The notes under the pieces: model-generated
The model's database searches: none
The model's input: only the letters and a program-made list of their open reading frames with translations
What the model was told of the DNA's origin: nothing
In this document: positions 1-5,409 of the stretch, piece after piece
Layout: each line of letters starts with the position of its first letter
How positions within the stretch are numbered: the stretch's first letter is position 1
Source: Candidatus Zixiibacteriota bacterium
GTDB lineage: Bacteria; Zixibacteria; MSB-5A5; GN15; PGXB01
NCBI GenBank assembly: GCA_026397495.1
Contig: JAPLUS010000447.1
Span: 1-5,409, forward strand
DNA length: 5,409 nucleotides
Direction of reading: 5' to 3'
Program-made: the position numbers and the translations under genes

Positions 1-85
1 TGATTGTTTTGCCTTTTGGCATCTCTTCACCATAATAACAAGTATTGTAATAATCCTCTGGAATATAATTGGTATTCTTTTTCAT
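1..85 (-). CDS. Start of an unidentified protein (partial, runs off the window)
   Basis: Only the first 28 codons are visible, and the gene continues beyond position 1. The start is ATG at 85-83, chosen because a strong Shine-Dalgarno site (AAAGGTGG at 100-93) lies 7 nt upstream. The peptide begins MKKNTNYIPEDYYNTCYYG and goes on with EEMPKGKTI; it is rich in Tyr and has no signal peptide or membrane segment. The gene starts 29 nt after the stop of the broken glycosyltransferase at 115, so it belongs to the same transcription unit. The Tyr-rich opening faintly recalls small class I SAM-dependent methyltransferases found in glycan clusters, but that is a guess: no methyltransferase motif is inside the window. 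The existence of the gene is fairly secure; its function is unknown. Confidence 0.6.
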   Translation of the reverse strand, partial: MKKNTNYIPEDYYNTCYYGEEMPKGKTI

Positions 86-92
86 TTTTAAT

Positions 93-100
93 CCACCTTT
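93..100 (-). promoter_or_regulatory. Strong ribosome binding site for the gene starting at 85
   Basis: The minus strand reads AAAGGTGG followed by ATTAAAA and ATG. The GGTGG core is complementary to the 3' end of 16S rRNA and the spacer is 7 nt. This site is the main support for a gene of which only 85 nt are visible. Confidence 0.6.
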
Positions 101-114
101 CATCTCACTTCATA

Positions 115-585
115 TCATTGATTCAGCATTAAAGAGGCAAAAGCATTTTTTATTCTTTCCCCCACCTTGTCCCAACTGTAAAAATCCCGATTGTTTTTAT
201 AAAAGTTCAGCCCCTTTGTGCCGAATGTTACCCTTAACTCCGGCGACTCCATCAAACGATCCAAGGCGATCGCCAGAGCTTTTGCATCCGCTGATGGCAC
301 TAATATTCCATTCTCATCATTCTTCACTAGTTCGGGGATCGCGCCCGTGTTGGAAGCAACAATTGGCAATCCAAAAGACATTGCCTCCAAAAGCACTATT
401 GCAAAACCTTCGACCAAAGAAGGCAGGACAAATATGTCTGCTTCTTTATAGGATTTAGCTAATTGCTCCCAATTATTTATGTGCCCATGAAAAATAACTT
501 TATCCTTAATGGAAAGTTTCTCAATTAAACTTGATATGTGCCTATAATAATTGACATCTGCCCCAGTATTGCCGACAATATTCAA
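115..585 (-). pseudogene. C-terminal half of a GT4-type glycosyltransferase, separated by a frameshift/deletion
   Basis: This frame encodes the nucleotide-sugar-binding half of a GT-B glycosyltransferase (Glycos_transf_1 type). Visible marks are NIVGN at residues 2-6, KVIFHGH at 29-35, ADIFVLPSLVEGF at 49-61, and the E-x7-E donor-binding pair E59 and E67, followed by AMSFGLPIV and GAIPELV. The C-terminus, ending SLMLNQ, aligns to the end of the neighbour at 1154-2287, so the 3' end looks intact. There is no natural N-terminus: the only start is TTG at 585-583, inside a beta strand, overlapping the TGA of the upstream half by 4 nt (TTGA) with no Shine-Dalgarno site. It is best read as the second half of the gene starting at 1157. 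On its own it lacks the acceptor domain and should not be active. Translation as a separate protein through stop-start coupling cannot be excluded. Confidence 0.8.
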
Positions 586-1157
586 AAAAATAATATATTT
601 ATCTTATCTTTCGTTTTACTTTCATAAGGCTGCACATCAAGCTCATCATGCCCACAATAAACGACCTTAACTTTACCGGCTGCTACTCCTGATACAGATA
701 GGGCCTGCTGGCGAGTATATTCGCTATTACATAGGATTTCGTCTGTCTGCCTGAGATAATGTCTTATCACCCATTCATCCAATTTTTTCATTAGCGGATT
801 TTTCAGTGAGCCGTGATAAAACAATGAAAGCTGCAATAATGTCACGATCCGGATATTTTTATTAAATATTTTTAATAAGGCATTGCATAATACCAGCCTT
901 GGATGTGAATGAAAATCTTCAAGAATGATCGTTTCTTTTCTGAAACTCGTCATACTTATTAGTTTAAAGAAGAACCAGATATTGCTCATAAAACAGTCGA
1001 ACATAAGCCCAAAAGCGCGTGGCCATGAAGGAAGTTCTTCGGCATACAAAGGTTCGACACAAACTTGGTGTTTTTGAAAATACTCAAATACTCTTACAAA
1101 ATATTTCTCTCCCCCCGTTTTTGCTTCCTTTATTAAAGGACAAATAATTATTTTCAC
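582..1157 (-). pseudogene. N-terminal half of a GT4-type glycosyltransferase, truncated
   Basis: The frame encodes the acceptor-side Rossmann domain of a GT-B glycosyltransferase: strand KIIICPL at 2-8, the glycine-rich loop TGGEKYF at 14-20, an ILEDFHSHPRLVL stretch at 78-90, and CNSEYTRQQAL at 143-153, followed by KVKVVYCG, the usual linker to the second domain. It runs to DKINILFF and then hits TGA within a run of seven T. In intact relatives ILF is followed by VG, an R-K-G motif and a helix; here those are missing and the reading continues one frame away as LNIVGN in the ORF at 585-115. The start is GTG at 1157-1155, overlapping the upstream stop as GTGA, which implies translational coupling; the only Shine-Dalgarno-like stretch (AGAAGG) sits about 11 nt upstream. 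The 191-residue product lacks the donor-binding domain and is predicted inactive. Confidence 0.8.
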
Positions 1158-2287
1158 CTGCAGGTACGCCTTCTTATTAGCAATTCAATAAGCGCCTTGA
1201 ATCTCTTGCCAGCAATATCCCAAGAAGTATATTCTGGATGCTCTTGCATGAACCTGAATCCATTCTGTCCCAATTTTCGCCTTAAGAAAGGCGAGATTAC
1301 GAGCCGTTCAATGGCGGATGCTAACGCCACGGGATCCCCGGGTTTAACCAAAAGCCCATTTTCTTCGTGCCTGACAAGATCCGGAATTGCACCAACATTT
1401 GTAGATACAATGGGAAGACCAAAAGACATCGCGTCAAGAAACACGATCCCGAAACCCTCCCATAATGAAGGCAAAACAAAAATATCCGCCTTACGGTAAT
1501 GATCCCAGAGCTGCTCAGTTTTCACGTGACCGTGGAATGTGACCTTTTCATCTATGGCAAGTTCTTTAACCAATCTGTAAAGTTCAGAAACGTTCTTTTT
1601 GTCATTTTCAAGATCGCCCACAATATCAACTTTTATCTTATGGTGCTTCAGCTTTGCAACAGCTTCGAGCAAATAACGCAACCCCTTTCTCGGGTAGCAC
1701 GTCCCAACAAAGAGTATCCTCACTTCGTCGCGGTCACATATATTATTTTCAACCTGTGGAGCATCCGTAGCATTCGGAATAACATGTATCTTTTCTTCTT
1801 TGGCCCCAAATCTCACAAGATCCCTTTTTGTGGAATTGCTTACGGTAATTATCGCGTCAAAAGACCTCAAGATGCATAATGTTGCCACACCACTCAATAT
1901 ACGAAGGAAAATATTCGATTTTTCCCGGACAAACAAATGATGGCATATCCCGACCATTATCCCCTTGCGCCTGAACCTCATCAAAAGATTCAGAAAAACA
2001 AAATGCAGATTTAGAGATACATCCTCCACAACAATCGTATCCTCTTCAAGCAAAGGCATTACACGCCTAACATGATCAATATTTCTAACAATTCCCCTTA
2101 GGACGAAAAAAGGCCATTTATTTAACCCGAAATCAATTGCTTCAATAGAAAAGCCTGCTCTCTCAAGACAGCCAAGCACTTTTGAATTATACTTCTGGCC
2201 GCCGGTCGTTGGCTGTCCAATTTGGGACCCCAAATAAATAACCTTCTTAAGCTTTCTATTATTTATAACGACTCGCTCTCGATCCAT
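1154..2287 (-). CDS. Glycosyltransferase, GT4-type (GT-B fold)
   Basis: The 377-residue length is normal for GT4 enzymes, which transfer a sugar from a nucleotide donor to a growing lipid-linked glycan at the cytoplasmic face of the membrane. N-terminal domain: strand KVIYLG at 15-20, loop TTGGQKY at 27-33, VEDVSLNLHFVFLNLL at 87-102, then ITVSNSTKRDL and HVIPNATD at 168-175. C-terminal donor domain: ILFVGTCYPRKGL at 191-203 with the expected phosphate-binding Arg/Lys (R200, K201), DIVGD at 221-225, VTFHGH, then ADIFVLPSLWEGFG at 267-280. The E-x7-E position reads E277 and D285, a conservative change. ATG at 2287 is preceded by AGAAAGG with about 6 nt spacing. The gene lies 85 nt after the previous gene and overlaps the next by 4 nt (GTGA). 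It is a diverged paralogue of that broken neighbour. The donor and acceptor sugars cannot be told from the sequence. Confidence 0.9.
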   Translation of the reverse strand: MDRERVVINNRKLKKVIYLGSQIGQPTTGGQKYNSKVLGCLERAGFSIEAIDFGLNKWPFFVLRGIVRNIDHVRRVMPLLEEDTIVVEDVSLNLHFVFLNLLMRFRRKGIMVGICHHLFVREKSNIFLRILSGVATLCILRSFDAIITVSNSTKRDLVRFGAKEEKIHVIPNATDAPQVENNICDRDEVRILFVGTCYPRKGLRYLLEAVAKLKHHKIKVDIVGDLENDKKNVSELYRLVKELAIDEKVTFHGHVKTEQLWDHYRKADIFVLPSLWEGFGIVFLDAMSFGLPIVSTNVGAIPDLVRHEENGLLVKPGDPVALASAIERLVISPFLRRKLGQNGFRFMQEHPEYTSWDIAGKRFKALIELLIRRRTCR

Positions 2288-2372
2288 ACCTGGCCTTTCT
2301 CGCCGAATATCGTCATGATAATCCTTATCAATGTGATCTTAACTAAACTTATAGATCTGTTTAATATGTTTC
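2288..2372. other. 85-nt gap between two glycosyltransferase genes
   Basis: This is the longer of two gaps inside the run of glycosyltransferase genes. It holds the ribosome binding site of the downstream gene (AGAAAGG near 2300-2294, minus strand) and a short AT-rich inverted repeat at 2316-2330. I see no convincing promoter and no hairpin followed by a T tract, so read-through transcription is the simplest view. Confidence 0.4.
2316..2330. repeat. Short inverted repeat TGATAA-TCC-TTATCA
   Basis: Two perfect 6-nt arms are separated by 3 nt in the spacer upstream of the glycosyltransferase at 2287. The arms are AT-rich, so a hairpin would be weak, and no T run follows, so it is not a typical terminator. 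It could be an operator-like site or chance. Confidence 0.25.
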
Positions 2373-3509
2373 TCATTTCCGCAATATCTCTATGTAAGTG
2401 CTCGCAAGCTCCTCTGCCGTTTTCTTTATATTAAAACAATTTTCAGCTCTTTTTCGGCCTGCTTTCCCAAGTTCTTCTCTAAGAAATTTGTTCTCCGAAA
2501 GAAGACGGATCTTATAAGCGATATCCGCGGGATCGATCTCGCAGTAAACTGCCGCGTCACTCCCGATAACTTCCCGGTTTATAGCGTTGTCCACTGCCAC
2601 TAACGGAAGCCCCGTAGCCATTGCCTCCGCGGATACAAGACTAAATCCCTCATCATTAAATCTATTGCCCCCTGATTCGCTCAGGACCGTAAAAACATCC
2701 ATCGCTTGATATATCCTATGCATATCCGAACGCCATCCAAGAAATGAGATATTCCCGTTCAATCCCAGATCTTTGGCAAGTTTTTCCAGCTCATTTCTTT
2801 TTTCCCCGTCACCCGCGACAATGAAATACATATTTGGGTCATCCTTCGCCAGTAAAGAGGCGGCTTTAATGAAAACATCAGGCCTTTTCCAATCTATCAG
2901 ACGGCCCGTGAAACCGACAATAAAGGCATTGGCAGGGATGTTAAGCTCCCTTTTCATCCCGATCCGAACATCTTCCGCCGGAGGAGAAAAGATATTAACG
3001 TCAATGCCATTGTGTATTGTTACCACCTTGTCTTCGTGCACGCCAACAACTTCCGTAAAATATCCCCGCACGGTCTCAGAAACAACAATATTCTTCTTTG
3101 TCCAGAGGTTTAAAAACTTGAAGATTAAGCGATGTCGGGATTTTTCCATGCCGGGCCAGTTATGGTTATATGTAAGTATGTTTTGACTTCCGGCCAATAT
3201 AGCGGCAATACGACCTATCAAATTCGATATGTAATGATGGGTATGTATGATATCAAAGCAGTTCTCATTAATATATTTCTTCAAAGCAAATATTAATAGA
3301 ATAGCGGATCTCTGGGAAAAAGCCCTTGTTTTTATTCCATGTTTCTCATATTGTTCAATCATCGAAGGTTTTACCTGGTCCAAAATAGAACATGCTGTAA
3401 TATCAAAAACATTCTTATCCAAACGGCTCAGGATATCCAGCATCAACCGTTCAGTGCCGCCTTCCAGAAAGGACCCGATAACATGCAGGAGTCTAATCTT
3501 CTTTTTCAT
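2373..3509 (-). CDS. Glycosyltransferase, GT4-type (GT-B fold)
   Basis: A complete 378-residue GT4-type enzyme. The N-terminal domain opens RLLHVIGSFLEGGTERLM (residues 6-23), where GGTE is the classic glycine loop of this group, and continues with DIIHTHHYISNLIG at 86-99 and the domain linker VVTIHNGID at 162-170. The donor domain shows VGFTGRLIDWKRPD at 198-211 with R203 and K208 as the phosphate-binding pair, FIVAGDGEKRNEL at 229-241, FLGWRSDM at 256-263, and E-x7-E at E287 and E295 (EGFSLVSAE). The loop before this motif, LSESGGNRFNDEGF, is longer than the usual LPSxxEGF. I chose ATG at 3509 over the ATG at 3551 because AGAAGGA lies 9 nt upstream and the product then begins MKKKIRLLHV, directly at the first beta strand. 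The gene overlaps the ligase/polymerase gene by 17 nt, so the two are probably translationally coupled. Sugar specificity is unknown. Confidence 0.9.
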   Translation of the reverse strand: MKKKIRLLHVIGSFLEGGTERLMLDILSRLDKNVFDITACSILDQVKPSMIEQYEKHGIKTRAFSQRSAILLIFALKKYINENCFDIIHTHHYISNLIGRIAAILAGSQNILTYNHNWPGMEKSRHRLIFKFLNLWTKKNIVVSETVRGYFTEVVGVHEDKVVTIHNGIDVNIFSPPAEDVRIGMKRELNIPANAFIVGFTGRLIDWKRPDVFIKAASLLAKDDPNMYFIVAGDGEKRNELEKLAKDLGLNGNISFLGWRSDMHRIYQAMDVFTVLSESGGNRFNDEGFSLVSAEAMATGLPLVAVDNAINREVIGSDAAVYCEIDPADIAYKIRLLSENKFLREELGKAGRKRAENCFNIKKTAEELASTYIEILRK

Positions 3510-4749
3510 CGAGATAATTCCTTCTAATAGCATAAGCCAATCCCATAGCAAACCAGATCTTTGGATCTTCGAAGAATTTAAAGTACACCCAACTATTAAC
3601 GATCATAACGATCCATATTATGCCCAATGAAAGCTGGGCTTTCCTCATGAAATCATCCTTGATCTTCCTGGCGTCGAATAGCGCTATCTTGATGAAATAC
3701 CCATAGAAATATAAGATAAATATTAGTCCGACGATGCCAAGCTCGGCAGCTACGCTAAGCAGAGAATTATGAATGATCGGCTCACCGCCCAATCCCCACA
3801 CATTAATTCTTTGATTATATTCATTAAAGTATTTTGGATAGTTGCCAAAGCCTACTCCAAATAACGGATTTTTTTTAAACATCTCCAACGCGGTCATATC
3901 CATGTTATATCTGGCCGAGGATTGGAATGTGCCGAGCTTAAAAGCCGCGGACATGAAATATTCATTCACAGATTTAATCATCTCTGGCTGGCTGGTAATT
4001 GCGAGAACAATTAATACAACAAAAACAAACATACTCCAAGCAAACTTTGGCTTGCGATAATTCTCTGCTGTCTTTTTCAAATAATACTTGCTCTGCAGTA
4101 TCAGCATAAATAATCCTACCCCTAAAGAAAGAAGGCCGGAAACTGATCTTGTAAATATCAGCAAAATTGCTGCCGAGATGGTTGTGAACAAAGAAACAGT
4201 TTTATTCCATCCATCAAAAATCACAAAAGGCAAAAACAATAATATTAAAAACATCAGGTACCTGCCGAGAAAACTTTGGTCCATATAAGTACTCATAATT
4301 GCAGTAAAAGGCGTTACCCCTTTAGTCGAAAATATATTATAACCGATCATTTTCTCCAAACAACCAATGCCCATTACTACTAAAGAACCCGTGAATATAA
4401 CATGAATAATATTTATTACGCCTTGCTTGTTTTTGCATAGCGAAGCCGCGAGCAAAAACATAACCAGAGATACCGCCTGCTCCCTTATATTTGAATATGC
4501 ATAGTCCGACAATAATGCTATGGCGCCAAACCCGGAAGTTACAAGCGAAGAAACGACCTCTAGGCAAAAAAACATTAATAACATTAAAACGATCCGGTCC
4601 TTAAGAGCGCTGACATCGATCTGTTTAGCCATGGCCCAAATAAACCACAATCCAAATACTAAATAATATATCATCTGGAGCAGCGCTTGCTGGAACAAAA
4701 ATATATCTTCCATACTAAAAACCCTGGGAACAAACAAGGTTATCGGCAC
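3493..4749 (-). CDS. O-antigen ligase/polymerase-like membrane protein (Wzy_C type), lacking its N-terminus
   Basis: A polytopic inner-membrane protein with roughly ten hydrophobic segments, among them about residues 53-80, 93-104, 113-131, 164-178, 203-219, 239-252, 335-357 and 373-392. The family hallmark is present: TRSVSGLLSLGVGL at 200-213, then a periplasmic-loop region with SSARYNMDMTALEMF at 277-291, NPLFGVGFGNYPKYF at 294-308, and IIHNSLLSVAAELGIVGL at 325-342 with the conserved His327. This is the O-antigen ligase/Wzy polymerase superfamily, which uses undecaprenyl-linked glycans. The sequence does not separate ligase from polymerase. The frame from GTG 4749 is open, but it continues upstream, past an in-frame TAG at 4761-4759, into a hydrophobic N-terminus beginning at ATG 4932. 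The two pieces look like one interrupted gene of about 479 residues. If reinitiation occurs, ATG 4713 (CAGGG 8 nt upstream) is as good a start as GTG 4749 (AGG 8 nt upstream). The gene's own stop is TAG at 3495-3493. Confidence 0.85.
   Translation of the reverse strand: MPITLFVPRVFSMEDIFLFQQALLQMIYYLVFGLWFIWAMAKQIDVSALKDRIVLMLLMFFCLEVVSSLVTSGFGAIALLSDYAYSNIREQAVSLVMFLLAASLCKNKQGVINIIHVIFTGSLVVMGIGCLEKMIGYNIFSTKGVTPFTAIMSTYMDQSFLGRYLMFLILLFLPFVIFDGWNKTVSLFTTISAAILLIFTRSVSGLLSLGVGLFMLILQSKYYLKKTAENYRKPKFAWSMFVFVVLIVLAITSQPEMIKSVNEYFMSAAFKLGTFQSSARYNMDMTALEMFKKNPLFGVGFGNYPKYFNEYNQRINVWGLGGEPIIHNSLLSVAAELGIVGLIFILYFYGYFIKIALFDARKIKDDFMRKAQLSLGIIWIVMIVNSWVYFKFFEDPKIWFAMGLAYAIRRNYLDEKED
3519..3525 (-). 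promoter_or_regulatory. Ribosome binding site deciding the start at 3509
   Basis: AGAAGGA on the minus strand lies 9 nt before the ATG at 3509-3507. It is inside the 3' end of the upstream gene and supports this start over the in-frame ATG 42 nt further upstream. Confidence 0.6.
4722..4725 (-). promoter_or_regulatory. Possible internal ribosome binding site (AGGG) before ATG 4713
   Basis: AGGG followed by the 8-nt spacer TTTTTAGT and ATG at 4713-4711 could allow reinitiation after the amber codon, giving a product starting MEDIFLFQQ. The match is short and may be chance. Confidence 0.3.
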
Positions 4750-4758
4750 AAGAAAAAC

Positions 4759-4932
4759 CTAAAAGAGATAGCCGATCCTAACCCCCTCTGCACCCATAAC
4801 AAACAACACAATGAAACCTACCGCCGAAACAAGAAAGAAAAACAGCAGCGGAGATTTGATCGCGACGATCCCTGCCAGAAAGCAAAATGATCCGGCAACA
4901 ATATTTAATAACAAGTTAAGATTATGTTTCAT
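4759..4932 (-). pseudogene. N-terminal fragment of the O-antigen ligase/polymerase-like gene, ended by an amber codon
   Basis: A 57-residue reading frame starts at ATG 4932 (MKHNLNLLLNIVAG) and ends at TAG 4761-4759. It has two strongly hydrophobic stretches, about residues 7-25 (LLLNIVAGSFCFLAGIVAI) and 28-47 (SPLLFFFLVSAVGFIVLFVM), followed by EGVRIGYLF, the typical short link into the next membrane segment of Wzy_C proteins. The downstream ORF at 4749-3493 is in exactly the same frame, and the codons after the TAG (VFLVPITLFVPRVF) continue the expected third membrane segment. A single-base change of the TAG to a sense codon would restore one protein of about 479 residues, close to the usual length of the family. 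The start has a weak Shine-Dalgarno (CGGA, spacing 6). I infer an interrupted gene rather than an independent small membrane protein, though that remains possible. Confidence 0.7.
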
Positions 4933-5082
4933 GATTGATCCGTATCTTTATCATTTCTGGCAAAGCATTAACACTATTCAATCAACCCTATATCTCGCAT
5001 GTTGCCACTACAAATCCGTGGGCGATGACATCGGCCCGCCCATGATCCGAGCCCGCTTTTCCAATAGGAAAAGGCATATGAT
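4933..5082. other. 150-nt spacer upstream of the ligase/polymerase-like gene
   Basis: This is the longest stretch without a supported gene. It contains a 7-bp hairpin at 5056-5073 and a locally GC-rich patch at about 5021-5060 with an imperfect palindrome around GATGTCATC. A promoter for the downstream genes could lie here: TTGTAG and TATAGG occur on the minus strand near 5014-4987, but the 15-nt spacing and poor matches make this unconvincing. A 29-codon ORF (5077-4988) has no ribosome binding site. Confidence 0.4.
5056..5073. repeat. Perfect 7-bp inverted repeat with a 4-nt loop
   Basis: CTTTTCC-AATA-GGAAAAG lies 10 nt after the stop codon of the upstream gene in the direction of transcription. 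Its position suits a 3'-end hairpin, but no T run follows on the minus strand, so an intrinsic terminator is not supported. It may be a transcript-stabilising or attenuating hairpin. Confidence 0.4.
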
Positions 5083-5409
5083 CTATATGACATGTCCGTG
5101 TACAAAGAGAATGTATCTTCCTATCAGGATATTTCTACAAATAGCTACTATTGCTCGAAGTCTACTACCTATGTATGGAATTCGAGAAACCCTTTTCCCT
5201 CTTATGTTGTCAAAAATAGGGTAGGTGTCGGATATTGGCAGCAACTGGCGACTAACATTAAACAACATTCGGATATAGGGCTGATAGACTCTTCTGCGCA
5301 ACACCCGTGACGGTGTGACACTGCATCTTCCCCAGTTGGGGTTATACAACCACTGAGTGATTTTTTTTAAACGGGAGAAATGGAAAAATATCAACGGCTG
5401 GTTGTCTAT
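5083..5409 (-). CDS. C-terminus of a putative nucleotide-diphospho-sugar glycosyltransferase (partial)
   Basis: The frame is open from the window edge to TAG at 5085-5083, giving 108 visible residues; the true start is outside. The first TTG (5394) is not a natural start because the frame continues upstream as IDNQP. The motif QPLIFFHFSRLKKI (residues 4-17), then WLYNPNWGR at 20-28 and RRRVYQPYIRML at 38-49, matches my recollection of the C-terminal pattern of cluster-encoded GT-A-like proteins annotated as putative nucleotide-diphospho-sugar transferases, where a conserved FHF segment is followed by a Tyr-rich Y-x-PY helix. The end is basic and then hydrophobic (RNILIGRYILFVHGHVI). By context it would be a cytoplasmic or membrane-associated glycosyltransferase of the same polysaccharide locus, 150 nt upstream of the ligase/polymerase-like gene. 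The family call rests on motif memory; the catalytic domain is not in the window. Confidence 0.6.
   Translation of the reverse strand: MDNQPLIFFHFSRLKKITQWLYNPNWGRCSVTPSRVLRRRVYQPYIRMLFNVSRQLLPISDTYPIFDNIRGKRVSRIPYIGSRLRAIVAICRNILIGRYILFVHGHVI

Noticed and set aside
69..458. Plus-strand ORFs across the region opposite the glycosyltransferase genes
   Set aside because: They lie wholly antisense to genes with clear GT-B motifs, have low-complexity or Cys/Ser/Pro-rich translations and no ribosome binding sites; they are shadows.
3510..3551. Alternative upstream start (ATG 3551) for the GT4 gene, adding MLWDWLMLLEGIIS
   Set aside because: It would deepen the overlap with the upstream gene, adds residues before the first beta strand that the family lacks, and ATG 3509 has a clear AGAAGGA site.
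4337..4567. Minus-strand 76-codon ORF in a second frame inside the ligase/polymerase-like gene
   Set aside because: It is fully contained in the hydrophobic Wzy_C-type coding region in a different frame, with no supporting motif.
4759..4761. TAG as a selenocysteine- or pyrrolysine-like programmed codon
   Set aside because: It falls at a membrane-segment link with no catalytic role, TAG is also used as the terminal stop of the same gene, and no recoding element is evident; kept only as a minor alternative in the findings.
4811..5224. Plus-strand ORF of 137 codons over the spacer and partial upstream gene
   Set aside because: It crosses a recognisable minus-strand protein end and the start of the ligase/polymerase-like gene; its translation has no recognisable motif.
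5291..5320. Inverted repeat ACACC/GGTGT inside the partial upstream gene
   Set aside because: Only 5 bp per arm and inside coding sequence; expected by chance.
1..5409. CRISPR array, insertion sequence, tRNA, riboswitch or toxin-antitoxin module
   Set aside because: No spaced direct repeats, transposase motifs, terminal inverted repeats, tRNA-like cloverleaf or small paired genes were seen in any part of the window.

Overview
The window is a piece of a surface-polysaccharide (O-antigen or exopolysaccharide) biosynthesis cluster, and every gene I can support lies on the minus strand. Transcription runs from high to low coordinates. Tightly packed and overlapping genes, clear Shine-Dalgarno sites, moderate-to-low GC and a polytopic O-antigen ligase/polymerase-like protein point to a bacterium, most likely one with a Gram-negative type envelope. 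I cannot name the taxon from sequence alone.

Layout in the direction of transcription: (1) 5409-5083 holds the last 108 residues of a putative nucleotide-diphospho-sugar glycosyltransferase. (2) 5082-4933 is a 150-nt spacer with one 7-bp hairpin. (3) 4932-3493 is an O-antigen ligase/polymerase-like (Wzy_C) membrane protein. Its reading frame is cut by an in-frame amber codon at 4761-4759, leaving a 57-residue N-terminal piece and a long remainder of up to 418 residues. (4) 3509-2373 is an intact GT4-type glycosyltransferase whose start overlaps the previous gene by 17 nt. (5) 2372-2288 is an 85-nt gap. (6) 2287-1154 is a second intact GT4-type glycosyltransferase. (7) 1157-115 is a third GT4-type gene, a diverged tandem relative of gene 6, broken near its middle by an apparent 76-nt loss plus frameshift; it now reads as 1157-582 (N-terminal half) and 585-115 (C-terminal half). 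(8) 85-1 is the first 28 codons of another gene with a strong ribosome binding site.

Together the genes would add sugars to a lipid-linked glycan (the glycosyltransferases) and polymerise or ligate it (the Wzy/WaaL-like protein). No flippase, sugar-nucleotide synthesis gene, transposase, RNA gene or CRISPR array is visible. The most notable feature is that two genes in one compact locus carry independent lesions of different kinds: an amber codon in the ligase/polymerase and a deletion-frameshift in one glycosyltransferase. This suggests a decaying or antigenically switched cluster, or sequence errors that should be excluded first. I found no convincing undescribed system beyond this.
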